In this document: positions 16,832-23,684 of the stretch, in pieces | Layout of the letters: every line of letters begins with the position of its first letter | How positions within the stretch are numbered: the stretch's first letter is position 1 | From: a virus | Length of the DNA stretch: 61,044 bases | Direction: 5' to 3' (one strand) | Virus record (IMG/VR): IMGVR_UViG_3300009508_001114 | Span: 1-61,044 of that record | Notes under the pieces: model-generated | Database searches by the model: none | Told to the model about the DNA's origin: nothing | What the model saw: the letters and a program-made list of their open reading frames with translations, nothing else | Program-made: the position numbers and the translations under genes

Positions 16832-17326
16832 TTAATTTGCCATTTCTTCCCATTCAGCCAACTGCTGATCTAATTCGTAGTGATCTACTAGATAACCTGG
16901 AATTATATCACGCACATTTTCAGAAGTTGCATTGTCATATTCATAATGATCGTCTGCTCCTTCTGAATTCCAATATCCTATAAAACACATACCTGACTCT
17001 TGATAGTATGCTTCTAGGAACACACCATCCATGCTATTGCAAAATGTTTCGTATGCTTCGATTGGGGGACTCCATGCGCTGTCAAACCATCCTGTGATGC
17101 TTGCCGTACCATCATCATTGTCTGTAAACTCTAACCCCTCTAGGCCTACGTCCCACTTCGTACCCCAGTTATTCACATTCCACTCATAAAAACTATTTGC
17201 AAACTGAGGCTGCGGCACGATTGCATTTAGCAAACCGCTTCCAGTAGCAGAAGCATCGTTCCAAAAAGTTTTAATGGTCTCAGTCTGACCCTGGATTGTG
17301 ATTGAATTATTGCACCAATTAGGCAT
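16832..17326 (-). CDS. Api92/YubB-like protein
   Basis: 164 residues starting MPNWCNNSITIQG, the hallmark of the phage Api92 and plasmid YubB ferredoxin-fold family. Function of the family is not established. It is the first gene after a strong early promoter, fitting a host-takeover role. Confidence 0.8.
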   Translation of the reverse strand: MPNWCNNSITIQGQTETIKTFWNDASATGSGLLNAIVPQPQFANSFYEWNVNNWGTKWDVGLEGLEFTDNDDGTASITGWFDSAWSPPIEAYETFCNSMDGVFLEAYYQESGMCFIGYWNSEGADDHYEYDNATSENVRDIIPGYLVDHYELDQQLAEWEEMAN

Positions 17327-17361
17327 ACTATTACTCCCATAATTTCTGCTGATAAAGTATT

Positions 17362-17390
17362 ATTATACAGGATATGTCAGGGGTTGTCAA
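17362..17390 (-). promoter_or_regulatory. Sigma70-type early promoter with tandem boxes
   Basis: TTGACA (17385-17390), 17-base spacer, TATAAT (17362-17367). Two copies of AACTTACAGC stand upstream, about 37 bases apart, reaching into the end of the neighbouring gene near 17440. Confidence 0.85.
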
Positions 17391-17435
17391 GCTGTAAGTT
17401 ATTGATTTTACATGAGGTTAAAATTAAGCTGTAAG

Positions 17436-18827
17436 TTATTTTATTAAAATATTATTCCAAATCAATCCTTTCGACTTAATTTTTTGATGTGCATCAGCAA
17501 TATAGTGTCTATTTAAATCCCACATCTTTTTATAATTGTGATTAGTTACATCTGAAGTTTGTGCTATTAAATCATGAAACTCGTCAATTGGCATTTTGTT
17601 AAGTCTTTCAACTTGATCATTTATTTTTAACATACGCTGAAGTGGATCATATTCGTTGTCATAACTTTCGTCCCAAAAATCTCCAAAAGTTTGAAAACCC
17701 ATTACTCTCATCTTTGCTAAAAACGTAGGCATAGCATATATAAAAAATGGTTGTTTAAAACACATCGCACGAATAGTTTTTTCTGTTAAATGAAATACGT
17801 CTTGGGTCACATAGCCGGATGGGGTATGATCATACAGTGTTTCTATAGTTAAACTTACTGAGCTGGAATTAACTGCATTTGCAAAAGAATTTCGTGTATC
17901 CTGAATCATAGCAGGAAGTTTAGCTAGTGCGGCAACCATTTCTGGCGGGGTACCCTCGCCTAACGTAGCATCTTTCTTTTCATACATTTCTCCTTTCAGC
18001 GTATACGGACTATTATCGCATATTTCTTTTGCATTATTTACAATCCAGCTATCCATCACATCAAAATATTCTTTATTACTTGATATTTGTAACAACTCCC
18101 TTACACGTTCAATTACTTCTCTAGTATCGTATTCCTCACCTGTGTAAGTATCAAATTTCCCCCAAGAATAAACTGATTCATTTAGGAGAGCCTTATCTTT
18201 TGGCAAAATCTCTCTTCTAATTAAATCAAAGAAAATTAAAGATCTCCACGGGATATTCTTTCTGCAAAAAAAATTAAAACGGTTTTTATAACTACGCAAG
18301 TATGCTTGATACTCATTTATAGCATTTACTATTTCCCTATCTCCAGTTTCATAAGTAACACCTAATATTCCTTTTCCTATAAGCATTTGTTCCAATATAA
18401 ATCTTTCGTATGTGTTTCCAGTCACAATAATTATATCCTCTGGATTTACTCCGAAGTATTGAATTATTTTTATAATTTGCTCTAACAGCTGAGTAGCTGT
18501 AATCCCAGTATCATAAGCATTAAAGTAGAATTTTATATTGTAGTTCTGTGCAACAAAGTGGATATCAGACGATACACTATATTTTGCTAGTTCCCACTGA
18601 AAATCCGATGGGATAATAAAAGAAGGCCAAATTATATTAATAACTTGATGTTTGTGCTCTTCTAATTGTGCTCGATGAAAAAATACTGAATAGGGTAGAT
18701 GGTAGTCTCCGATCTGCTCGTAGTTTGTATGGTCCCCAATAAGATCAACAGGCTCCCCTAAATAGCAAAAAGGGGGTTGCAGGTTTCCATTAGCAGTAGT
18801 TTTTAGTGGGTCATAAAAAAATATCAC
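17436..18827 (-). CDS. Putative glycosyltransferase-like protein (TEKT family)
   Basis: 463 residues with a GTG start. The C-terminal block HLTEKTIRAMCFKQPFFIY then MGFQTFGDFWDESYD is the full pattern also present, weaker, in the gene at 5512-6702. The N-terminal half has a Rossmann-like section (IIKIIQYFGVNPEDIIIVTG). This block is common in sugar-transferase-like proteins. The GTG lies 6 bases after a late box, so the mRNA has no room for a ribosome site. Confidence 0.6.
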   Translation of the reverse strand: MIFFYDPLKTTANGNLQPPFCYLGEPVDLIGDHTNYEQIGDYHLPYSVFFHRAQLEEHKHQVINIIWPSFIIPSDFQWELAKYSVSSDIHFVAQNYNIKFYFNAYDTGITATQLLEQIIKIIQYFGVNPEDIIIVTGNTYERFILEQMLIGKGILGVTYETGDREIVNAINEYQAYLRSYKNRFNFFCRKNIPWRSLIFFDLIRREILPKDKALLNESVYSWGKFDTYTGEEYDTREVIERVRELLQISSNKEYFDVMDSWIVNNAKEICDNSPYTLKGEMYEKKDATLGEGTPPEMVAALAKLPAMIQDTRNSFANAVNSSSVSLTIETLYDHTPSGYVTQDVFHLTEKTIRAMCFKQPFFIYAMPTFLAKMRVMGFQTFGDFWDESYDNEYDPLQRMLKINDQVERLNKMPIDEFHDLIAQTSDVTNHNYKKMWDLNRHYIADAHQKIKSKGLIWNNILIK

Positions 18828-18833
18828 AGTAAT

Positions 18834-18841
18834 TATTTATC
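18834..18841 (-). promoter_or_regulatory. T4-type late promoter
   Basis: GATAAATA, 6 bases before the GTG start at 18827. Confidence 0.6.
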
Positions 18842-18902
18842 TGTGGATACTATTAATCCTATAACTTTTTTGGTAATTTAATATCTCTTGTTGATATTGG
18901 AA

Positions 18903-18931
18903 GGATAATTATCCTGTGTGTCTGTACACAC
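18903..18931. repeat. Two adjacent small inverted repeats
   Basis: The 12-bp palindrome GGATAATTATCC (18903-18914) is followed by GTGTGT-ctgt-ACACAC (18916-18931). They lie between genes; no T-tract follows on the minus strand, so a processing site or protein-binding site is as likely as a terminator. Confidence 0.5.
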
Positions 18932-18944
18932 GAAAAAATCATGA

Positions 18945-19184
18945 TTATTGAGTTAAAAACTCCTCAATCATGATCATTGGACACTTTGATGCAGCTAATT
19001 TTGCTCCAATTTCAAGATCGTTAGTTAGGAATTTTTCCTTCTTTTCCATATTAACAATCTCACCTGAGTCATCGTAAGATACAACATATAGCGATGTCTG
19101 AGCGTTTGGGAACTTTTTAACCTGCACGTAGCGATACTGATTGACCATTGTGTATGTTTCCAGGTCCAGTAAACATTTGTTCAC
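18945..19184 (-). CDS. Hypothetical protein
   Basis: 79 residues from a GTG at 19184, or 67 from the ATG at 19148 (MVNQYRYVQVKKF). The second start resembles the start of the gene at 9533-10378. Beta-rich first half, helical end. Late box 16 bases before the GTG. Confidence 0.6.
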   Translation of the reverse strand: MNKCLLDLETYTMVNQYRYVQVKKFPNAQTSLYVVSYDDSGEIVNMEKKEKFLTNDLEIGAKLAASKCPMIMIEEFLTQ

Positions 19185-19200
19185 TAGTATAAGTAACCCT

Positions 19201-19208
19201 TATTTATT
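19201..19208 (-). promoter_or_regulatory. T4-type late promoter
   Basis: AATAAATA upstream of the hypothetical gene ending at 18945. Confidence 0.5.
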
Positions 19209-19248
19209 TGTATTGTTTATTATTATTGTTTGATAGGTGTCTTTTGGG

Positions 19249-19569
19249 TCACACTGCAAAACTTTCACCGCACCCACATTCACCAGTAGAGTTTGGATTA
19301 GTGAAACTTAATCCACTGTTCAATCCTTCAGTCTTAAATTCTAGATTTGTGCCATCAAGGTATAACAGACTTTTAGGATCAACGAATACTTTTATGCCAT
19401 GTTCATTAAATACGGAATCAGTATCGTCTGGAATATCAACAAATTCCACAATGTACATATAACCAGAGCAACCACTTGTTTTTGTAGCAAGACGAATTCC
19501 TTCACCTTTGCCTCGAGCCTGTAATTGCCCAGATATCCAGTTAGCAGCGTCCTCTGTAACTGTTATCAT
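19249..19569 (-). CDS. iscA: Fe-S cluster carrier, IscA/ErpA family
   Basis: 106 residues. The three family cysteines are present: Cys34 in SGCSGY and Cys98 and Cys100 in ECGCGESF. Carries [2Fe-2S] or [4Fe-4S] clusters to apo-enzymes. It follows the scaffold gene iscU with a 4-base overlap, a two-gene Fe-S cassette without IscS, HscA or ferredoxin. Confidence 0.93.
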   Translation of the reverse strand: MITVTEDAANWISGQLQARGKGEGIRLATKTSGCSGYMYIVEFVDIPDDTDSVFNEHGIKVFVDPKSLLYLDGTNLEFKTEGLNSGLSFTNPNSTGECGCGESFAV

Positions 19570-19964
19570 ACGCCGCCGAGTTCGTTGTGGTATCGTTTTT
19601 TGTAATCATTTATTGCGGATTTAATTGCGTCCTCCGCAAGTACACTACAGTGGATTTTGACTGGGGGGAGGGCAAGCTCTTCTGCGATGTCGGAGTTTGT
19701 AATACTCCCAGCTTCATCAAGACTGCGACCTTTAACCCATTCGGTAAGGAGGCTGGAAGAAGCGATAGCACTTCCGCATCCGTATGTTTTAAACCTAGCA
19801 TCTTGGATAATTCCATTGTCATCTACCTTTATTTGTAATCGCATAACATCACCACACGCTGGGGCACCGACCATTCCAGTACCTACGCCTGGCTCTTCGT
19901 CGTCCCACTTACCAACATTGCGAGGGTTAGTGTAGTGGTCTAATACTTGATCTGAATATGCCAT
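19566..19964 (-). CDS. iscU: Fe-S cluster scaffold IscU
   Basis: 132 residues. All three cluster cysteines are present: Cys37 in ACGD, Cys63 in YGCGSAIASSS and Cys106 in KIHCSVLAEDA, together with Asp39 and the LPPVK chaperone-binding motif at 99-103. The host cysteine desulfurase would supply sulfur. A late box lies upstream, so the gene is expected late, perhaps for maturing Fe-S enzymes during a long infection. Confidence 0.95.
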   Translation of the reverse strand: MAYSDQVLDHYTNPRNVGKWDDEEPGVGTGMVGAPACGDVMRLQIKVDDNGIIQDARFKTYGCGSAIASSSLLTEWVKGRSLDEAGSITNSDIAEELALPPVKIHCSVLAEDAIKSAINDYKKRYHNELGGV

Positions 19965-19990
19965 TTTATAATCCTATAATTATATATGTA

Positions 19991-19998
19991 TATTTATG
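19991..19998 (-). promoter_or_regulatory. T4-type late promoter
   Basis: CATAAATA, 26 bases before the iscU start. Confidence 0.6.
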
Positions 19999-20199
19999 CT
20001 AATTAAAATACTTGTTGCAAGTTCCTAACAGTTCGTCCCACTCTGCAAGTTTATTCATCTCTTGTTCAATTGCTTCCATGATATCAGGATGTTCTCCAAT
20101 ACCTACAGGATGAGTTAGATAAACTTCAATGTTTACTTTGTGTTTTTCAATATTTCCTTCGCACTGCTTTTTAAATGCATCAAGAAGTTGCTGTCTCAT
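19999..20199 (-). CDS. Conserved small hypothetical
   Basis: 66 residues. The motif NIEKHKVNIEVYLTHPVGIGEH and then PDIMEAIEQEMNKLAEWD resembles a small conserved protein I associate with marine T4-like phages. No function known. Overlaps the fused nucleotidyltransferase gene. Confidence 0.75.
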   Translation of the reverse strand: MRQQLLDAFKKQCEGNIEKHKVNIEVYLTHPVGIGEHPDIMEAIEQEMNKLAEWDELLGTCNKYFN

Positions 20200-20974
20200 T
20201 TTGTTCTCCGTAATATTCTAATCGTTCAATATCATCCTCAGATGTTTCCTTTCCATACTGTATTTCTATAATATGAACTGGTTGATCAAATGGGTTATAA
20301 GCTTGGTGCCATTGGCCATGTCTTATATGTATCAAATCATCTGTTTCTAAAATCAGTGTTTGATAGTTATCAGGATCACCTAAACTATGCTTCACTTTAA
20401 CTGTGCCTTTACTAACAAACCAAATTTCTGACCGTTTAAAATGTCTTTGGTAGCTAATACCTTGTCCTGGTTGGATAACTAGTTCCTTAACTCTTACTGC
20501 ATTATCCTGGAACAAGTCGATAAACTGCCCCCAAATACGTGGTTGCACATCGTGCTTCCACTCTTTTAATATCCAACTTGATGAATTCTTTTTATCTTCT
20601 CCGCCAACACCAAATACAAAACTTGTTTCACTGTCAGCTACATCCATTTCAGGAATATTGTCTGATGTTCTGTCACCACCGTTAGCGAATACTAGTTTTG
20701 CATCAGGATAGTGTGCTCTAACTTGCATTATAAAGTTTTTCGCACTGTCATCGTCATCCATGAATGTGTAAACTTCATCTACCATTTTAAGATTGCTAAC
20801 GATGTTTAATCTTTCGTTCCATGGCATAAAACTTTTTCCCTTTTTACGTTCCAGCCATTCATCACTGTTGAGACCAACAATTAATTTGTCGCCTAACTTT
20901 TTAGCTTCGTTGAAATAAGCAATATGTCCGCTATGCAACGGATCAAAACCGCCTGTAACTAATACAATCTTCAT
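20180..20974 (-). CDS. Nucleotidyltransferase-cupin fusion
   Basis: 264 residues. Residues 1-135 are an RfaE/HldE-type nucleotidyltransferase: TGGFDPLHSGH at 7-17 and PWNERLNIVSNL near 50. Residues about 165-255 are a cupin like the phosphomannose isomerase domain of ManC: SYQRHFKRSEIWFVSKGTVK, HIRHGQWHQAYNP and the ending TSEDDIERLE. Both halves act on sugar phosphates in other proteins, suggesting an activated-sugar enzyme. A CcpA/ManC-like fusion in this order is unusual. Confidence 0.85.
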   Translation of the reverse strand: MKIVLVTGGFDPLHSGHIAYFNEAKKLGDKLIVGLNSDEWLERKKGKSFMPWNERLNIVSNLKMVDEVYTFMDDDDSAKNFIMQVRAHYPDAKLVFANGGDRTSDNIPEMDVADSETSFVFGVGGEDKKNSSSWILKEWKHDVQPRIWGQFIDLFQDNAVRVKELVIQPGQGISYQRHFKRSEIWFVSKGTVKVKHSLGDPDNYQTLILETDDLIHIRHGQWHQAYNPFDQPVHIIEIQYGKETSEDDIERLEYYGEQNETATS

Positions 20975-20981
20975 GCGTTGC

Positions 20982-21356
20982 TCACCGTTTCTTATTTTTA
21001 TTCTTACTAAGCTTTATAACTTCAAGTTTAAGTAATGTTTGTTTATCAATTAACTTTCTTCTTTTTCGTTTGCTTTTCATCCAAGAAACACCCGACTGTT
21101 TTTGACTTAACTTAGCTATATCTGATCTTGCTTCTTTCTGGGTGCGCTTCTTTGCTTGATCTCTGCTTCTCTTTTTAGCAACTGATTTTTTTTCAAAGAA
21201 TTCATGCTTGCTTAAATCTTTCTGCCTATTATCAGCTTCCAAGATTCGTTTAAGTCTTCTCAATGCCCCGTTAATGTCATCATTTTTTACATACACAGTT
21301 GTACCACCAGTATTAGATGTTGTAGGTGTACGAGTCTGATTATTATTTCTGTTCAT
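20982..21356 (-). CDS. rpsU: Ribosomal protein bS21-like
   Basis: 124 residues. Residues 20-75 follow bS21: VYVKNDDINGALRRLKRILE, KHEFFEKKSVAKKRSRDQAKKR. Host bS21 is about 70 residues; here about 45 basic residues are added at the end and about 18 T/N-rich at the start. bS21 sits near the Shine-Dalgarno helix of the 30S subunit and affects initiation. Phage bS21 genes are known from marine phages. Could bias host ribosomes toward phage mRNA. Confidence 0.85.
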   Translation of the reverse strand: MNRNNNQTRTPTTSNTGGTTVYVKNDDINGALRRLKRILEADNRQKDLSKHEFFEKKSVAKKRSRDQAKKRTQKEARSDIAKLSQKQSGVSWMKSKRKRRKLIDKQTLLKLEVIKLSKNKNKKR

Positions 21357-21377
21357 TTATACCTCTAATTAGTTTAT

Positions 21378-21431
21378 CAAGATATTTATTGAACAATATC
21401 TTACGCATGACAAGTTTCTGGAGATGGAGGG
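21378..21431 (-). repeat. Direct repeat R2 (copy of the clpX 3' end)
   Basis: About 54 bases, roughly three quarters identical to 22012-22065. Translated it gives LQKLVMRKILFNKY, parallel to LEKLGVRKIFFNKY at the clpX end. The two copies flank the oxygenase gene. The late box AATAAATA (21383-21390) lies at its downstream end. Confidence 0.75.
21383..21390 (-). promoter_or_regulatory. T4-type late promoter
   Basis: AATAAATA upstream of the bS21-like gene, in repeat R2. Confidence 0.55.
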
Positions 21432-21451
21432 ATATTTTAAAATAGTAGATA

Positions 21452-21931
21452 TTATCTGTACGGTACCCAGTTATCTTTAACATCCCCTACACAGCCCACA
21501 ATGTGAAGTCTTTCATCCTGTGAAGCATTAACAAACGTGTGCTTTTTTGTAGTATCTATTAGGTAATAAGACCCGTCCGCAGGATATCTACTTACTATAT
21601 CATCTACAACAAAAAAACAGTTTTTATTTGTTATTAATGGAATATGAATTCTCATAGTTGGATCGTTATGGTATGTGTAACATGTTTTTGGCATCATGTT
21701 CAACAAGCGGCATCTATACATTTTTAATGTAGACAACACATAATTTGTATATGGTAAATCGTATACAAAGGTAGTAAATTCTTTTTCCTGATCTACCCTT
21801 GATAATCTACCTTCACTACCATCACCAGATACATTACTTTGCAAAGATAGTTGTGTTTCGTATTCTGGTAAACATTTTATCTCTAACATTATTTTATCAA
21901 TGTCTATGCCGTTTTCAACATCTATTTCCAA
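21452..21931 (-). CDS. 2OG-Fe(II) oxygenase, Asp/Asn hydroxylase-like
   Basis: 159 residues from a TTG at 21931 with AGGGA upstream. The HxD...H iron site is clear: His88 and Asp90 in TYHNDPTMRIHIPL, His131 in KKHTFVNAS, and Arg141 in DERLHIVG for 2-oxoglutarate. This is the aspartyl/asparaginyl beta-hydroxylase pattern. It may modify a phage or host protein. The gene is flanked by direct repeats R1 and R2, suggesting insertion behind clpX. Confidence 0.85.
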   Translation of the reverse strand: MEIDVENGIDIDKIMLEIKCLPEYETQLSLQSNVSGDGSEGRLSRVDQEKEFTTFVYDLPYTNYVLSTLKMYRCRLLNMMPKTCYTYHNDPTMRIHIPLITNKNCFFVVDDIVSRYPADGSYYLIDTTKKHTFVNASQDERLHIVGCVGDVKDNWVPYR

Positions 21932-22058
21932 TTAAAATTCCCTATATAGTTTATAATACTTATCGATTTCTTCATGATCATCAAATACAAGTGTAGGTTT
22001 ATACGATAACACAGGATATTTATTAAAAAATATCTTACGCACACCAAGTTTTTCGAGA
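21932..22058 (-). other. +1-frame continuation of ClpX
   Basis: This stretch reads in the +1 frame as the conserved ClpX C-terminus (DLEKLGVRKIFF..., KPTLVF) plus about 20 further residues (DDHEEIDKYYKLYREF), ending at TAA 21932-21934, directly in frame with the TTG of the oxygenase gene. If a frameshift occurs, ClpX would be about 406 residues. Confidence 0.7.
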
Positions 22059-22065
22059 TCAGGTG
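22012..22065 (-). repeat. Direct repeat R1 (clpX 3' end)
   Basis: The original-looking copy: read in the +1 frame it continues ClpX. Contains AATAAATA (22017-22024). See R2. Confidence 0.75.
22017..22024 (-). promoter_or_regulatory. T4-type late promoter
   Basis: AATAAATA in repeat R1, about 85 bases before the oxygenase start. Confidence 0.5.
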
Positions 22066-23153
22066 CTAAACATAATGCTAGTAAAGCAACCCTCTAATAT
22101 TTGACGCAATCCACGTGCACCCATGTCTTGACTAATTGCAAAATCGGCGCACTGTTCTAAAAACTGCTGTCCTACTTCAAGGTCTAAACCATCTAAACTT
22201 AACAGTGCTTTATATTGGTCTAATAAATTATTTTCTACACGGTTAATAATTTTTATCATATCCTTTTTAGTTAAACTGTCTAATTTTGCTATTACAGGTA
22301 ATCGTCCCAGTAACTCTGGAATTAATCCGTAATCAATTAGGTCCTTGGTCGATGGCACGGTAGATTTGTGTTTAATTTCGGCAGTTCTAAATCCAATAGG
22401 TTGTTTTTCAGAATCTGTAATTTTATCTAGCCCAACAAAAGCACCGCTAACAATAAACAGTATGTTTTTAGTATCAAACTCTACTACACTATCAAACGAC
22501 TTTTTGTTTGATGTTTTTACTCTAAGTATAGCGCCTTCTATTACTCTCAACAGACTTTGCTGTACTCCTTCGCCACTTACATCTTTGGAGTTAGCAGTAG
22601 ATTGGGAAAATTTTGCTTTTTTGTCTATTTCGTCTATAAACACTATGCCGTTCTGAGCCTGTTGTATATCGTAATCAGCATTTATAATTAGCCTTTCAAA
22701 TATACTTTCTATGTCTTCCCCAACGTATCCACTTTCAGTTAAACTAGTAGCGTCAATATTAATAAATGGTACACGTAGTACTGATGACAATGTTTTTGCA
22801 AACAATGTTTTACCAGTACCAGTAGGTCCAATAAGCAATATATTACTTTTTTCTACAAAACAGTTGTCAATATTTTTGATACGTTTAAAATGGTTATATG
22901 CAGCAGTGCTAATAATTTCTTTTACTGTGTGCTGTCCTACGATAAATTTATCCATGATTTTTTTTATTTGGACTGGACTAGAAATATTGTATTCTATGTC
23001 CGTATTAACTTTTTTTATTTCGCTGTCCAATATGTTATAGCTTAGGGTTATACATTCATTACATATATAAACACCTGGTCCAGCAATAAGTTTTTCAACA
23101 GCATTGCGATTTTTGCCACAAAAACTGCAACTTAGTAGATTATCATTGCTCAT
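22059..23153 (-). CDS. clpX: ClpX unfoldase, C-terminus frameshifted
   Basis: 364 residues in this frame (host ClpX is about 420). Zinc domain Cys9, Cys12, Cys31, Cys34; Walker A GPTGTGKT at 109-116; Walker B VFIDEID at 171-177; the IGF loop that docks ClpP at 253-255; sensor region GARGLRQILEG. AAA+ unfoldase that feeds ClpP. The frame stops at TGA (22059) just after SIMFST, but the +1 frame continues with PDLEKLGVRKIFFNKYPVL and then KPTLVF, matching the normal ClpX end, to TAA at 21932-21934. A real, programmed or assembly frameshift is possible. Confidence 0.93.
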   Translation of the reverse strand: MSNDNLLSCSFCGKNRNAVEKLIAGPGVYICNECITLSYNILDSEIKKVNTDIEYNISSPVQIKKIMDKFIVGQHTVKEIISTAAYNHFKRIKNIDNCFVEKSNILLIGPTGTGKTLFAKTLSSVLRVPFINIDATSLTESGYVGEDIESIFERLIINADYDIQQAQNGIVFIDEIDKKAKFSQSTANSKDVSGEGVQQSLLRVIEGAILRVKTSNKKSFDSVVEFDTKNILFIVSGAFVGLDKITDSEKQPIGFRTAEIKHKSTVPSTKDLIDYGLIPELLGRLPVIAKLDSLTKKDMIKIINRVENNLLDQYKALLSLDGLDLEVGQQFLEQCADFAISQDMGARGLRQILEGCFTSIMFST

Positions 23154-23464
23154 TTAGGTTTACCAGTATATTTCTTTGTTGAAAGTGTTGTATCTTTTGG
23201 TAGAGGCATTGCCCAAAATCCTATTTTTTTAGCAGCTGATTGGTCTAGTGCTAACTTTTCGTAGATCTCTTGCTCAGATAGATCTTCTTTATTCATTTCA
23301 CTTTGAGCCATTACTTTAGCAGCATTTTTCAATTCATCATCGGCGTTAGGGTCAACGGGTTGATGCTGTTGTATAATGTCCAGTGCATGGTCTAAGTCTT
23401 TAAGTGCCTGTAGATATTTTGCATTCAGGTCATCGAATGCTTTTTGGATGTTAGTTTGATTCAT
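23150..23464 (-). CDS. Helical hypothetical protein (tandem paralogue a)
   Basis: 104 residues from the ATG at 23464. The first 35 residues (NIQKAFDDLNAKYLQALKDL) resemble those of the upstream gene (QIQQALGSLHERYGNTLMML), indicating tandem duplication. Helical throughout. Overlaps clpX by 4 bases. Confidence 0.7.
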   Translation of the reverse strand: MNQTNIQKAFDDLNAKYLQALKDLDHALDIIQQHQPVDPNADDELKNAAKVMAQSEMNKEDLSEQEIYEKLALDQSAAKKIGFWAMPLPKDTTLSTKKYTGKPK

Positions 23465-23684
23465 CCTGTCTGTTCTTGATCTTCTCTTCAAGGGCTGAGA
23501 TTTCTGCTGGTACAGATAAATCTATATCAAACTCTGGTTCAACACTCAGTTGAGATTCTAGTTCTGAAATTCTGCTTGCTTGATCATCTATTTTGTCCAC
23601 AGCATCGCTTAACATCATTAGGGTGTTACCATATCTTTCATGCAGGCTACCTAATGCCTGTTGTATCTGTTCTTTACTTGCCAT
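23451..23684 (-). CDS. Helical hypothetical protein (tandem paralogue b)
   Basis: 77 residues, coiled-coil-like (DKIDDQASRISELESQL). Paralogue of the next gene. Overlaps the large membrane protein by 11 bases; the three probably work together. Confidence 0.7.
   Translation of the reverse strand: MASKEQIQQALGSLHERYGNTLMMLSDAVDKIDDQASRISELESQLSVEPEFDIDLSVPAEISALEEKIKNRQDESN

Noticed and set aside
18903-18931. Palindromes as a rho-independent terminator
   Set aside because: No T-tract follows the hairpins on the minus strand.
21378-21431. Repeat R2 as a 21-codon gene of its own
   Set aside because: It is better explained as a copy of the clpX end; no ribosome site before its ATG.
22345-23040. 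Plus-strand frames opposite clpX
   Set aside because: Antisense to a gene with strong motifs; no ribosome site.
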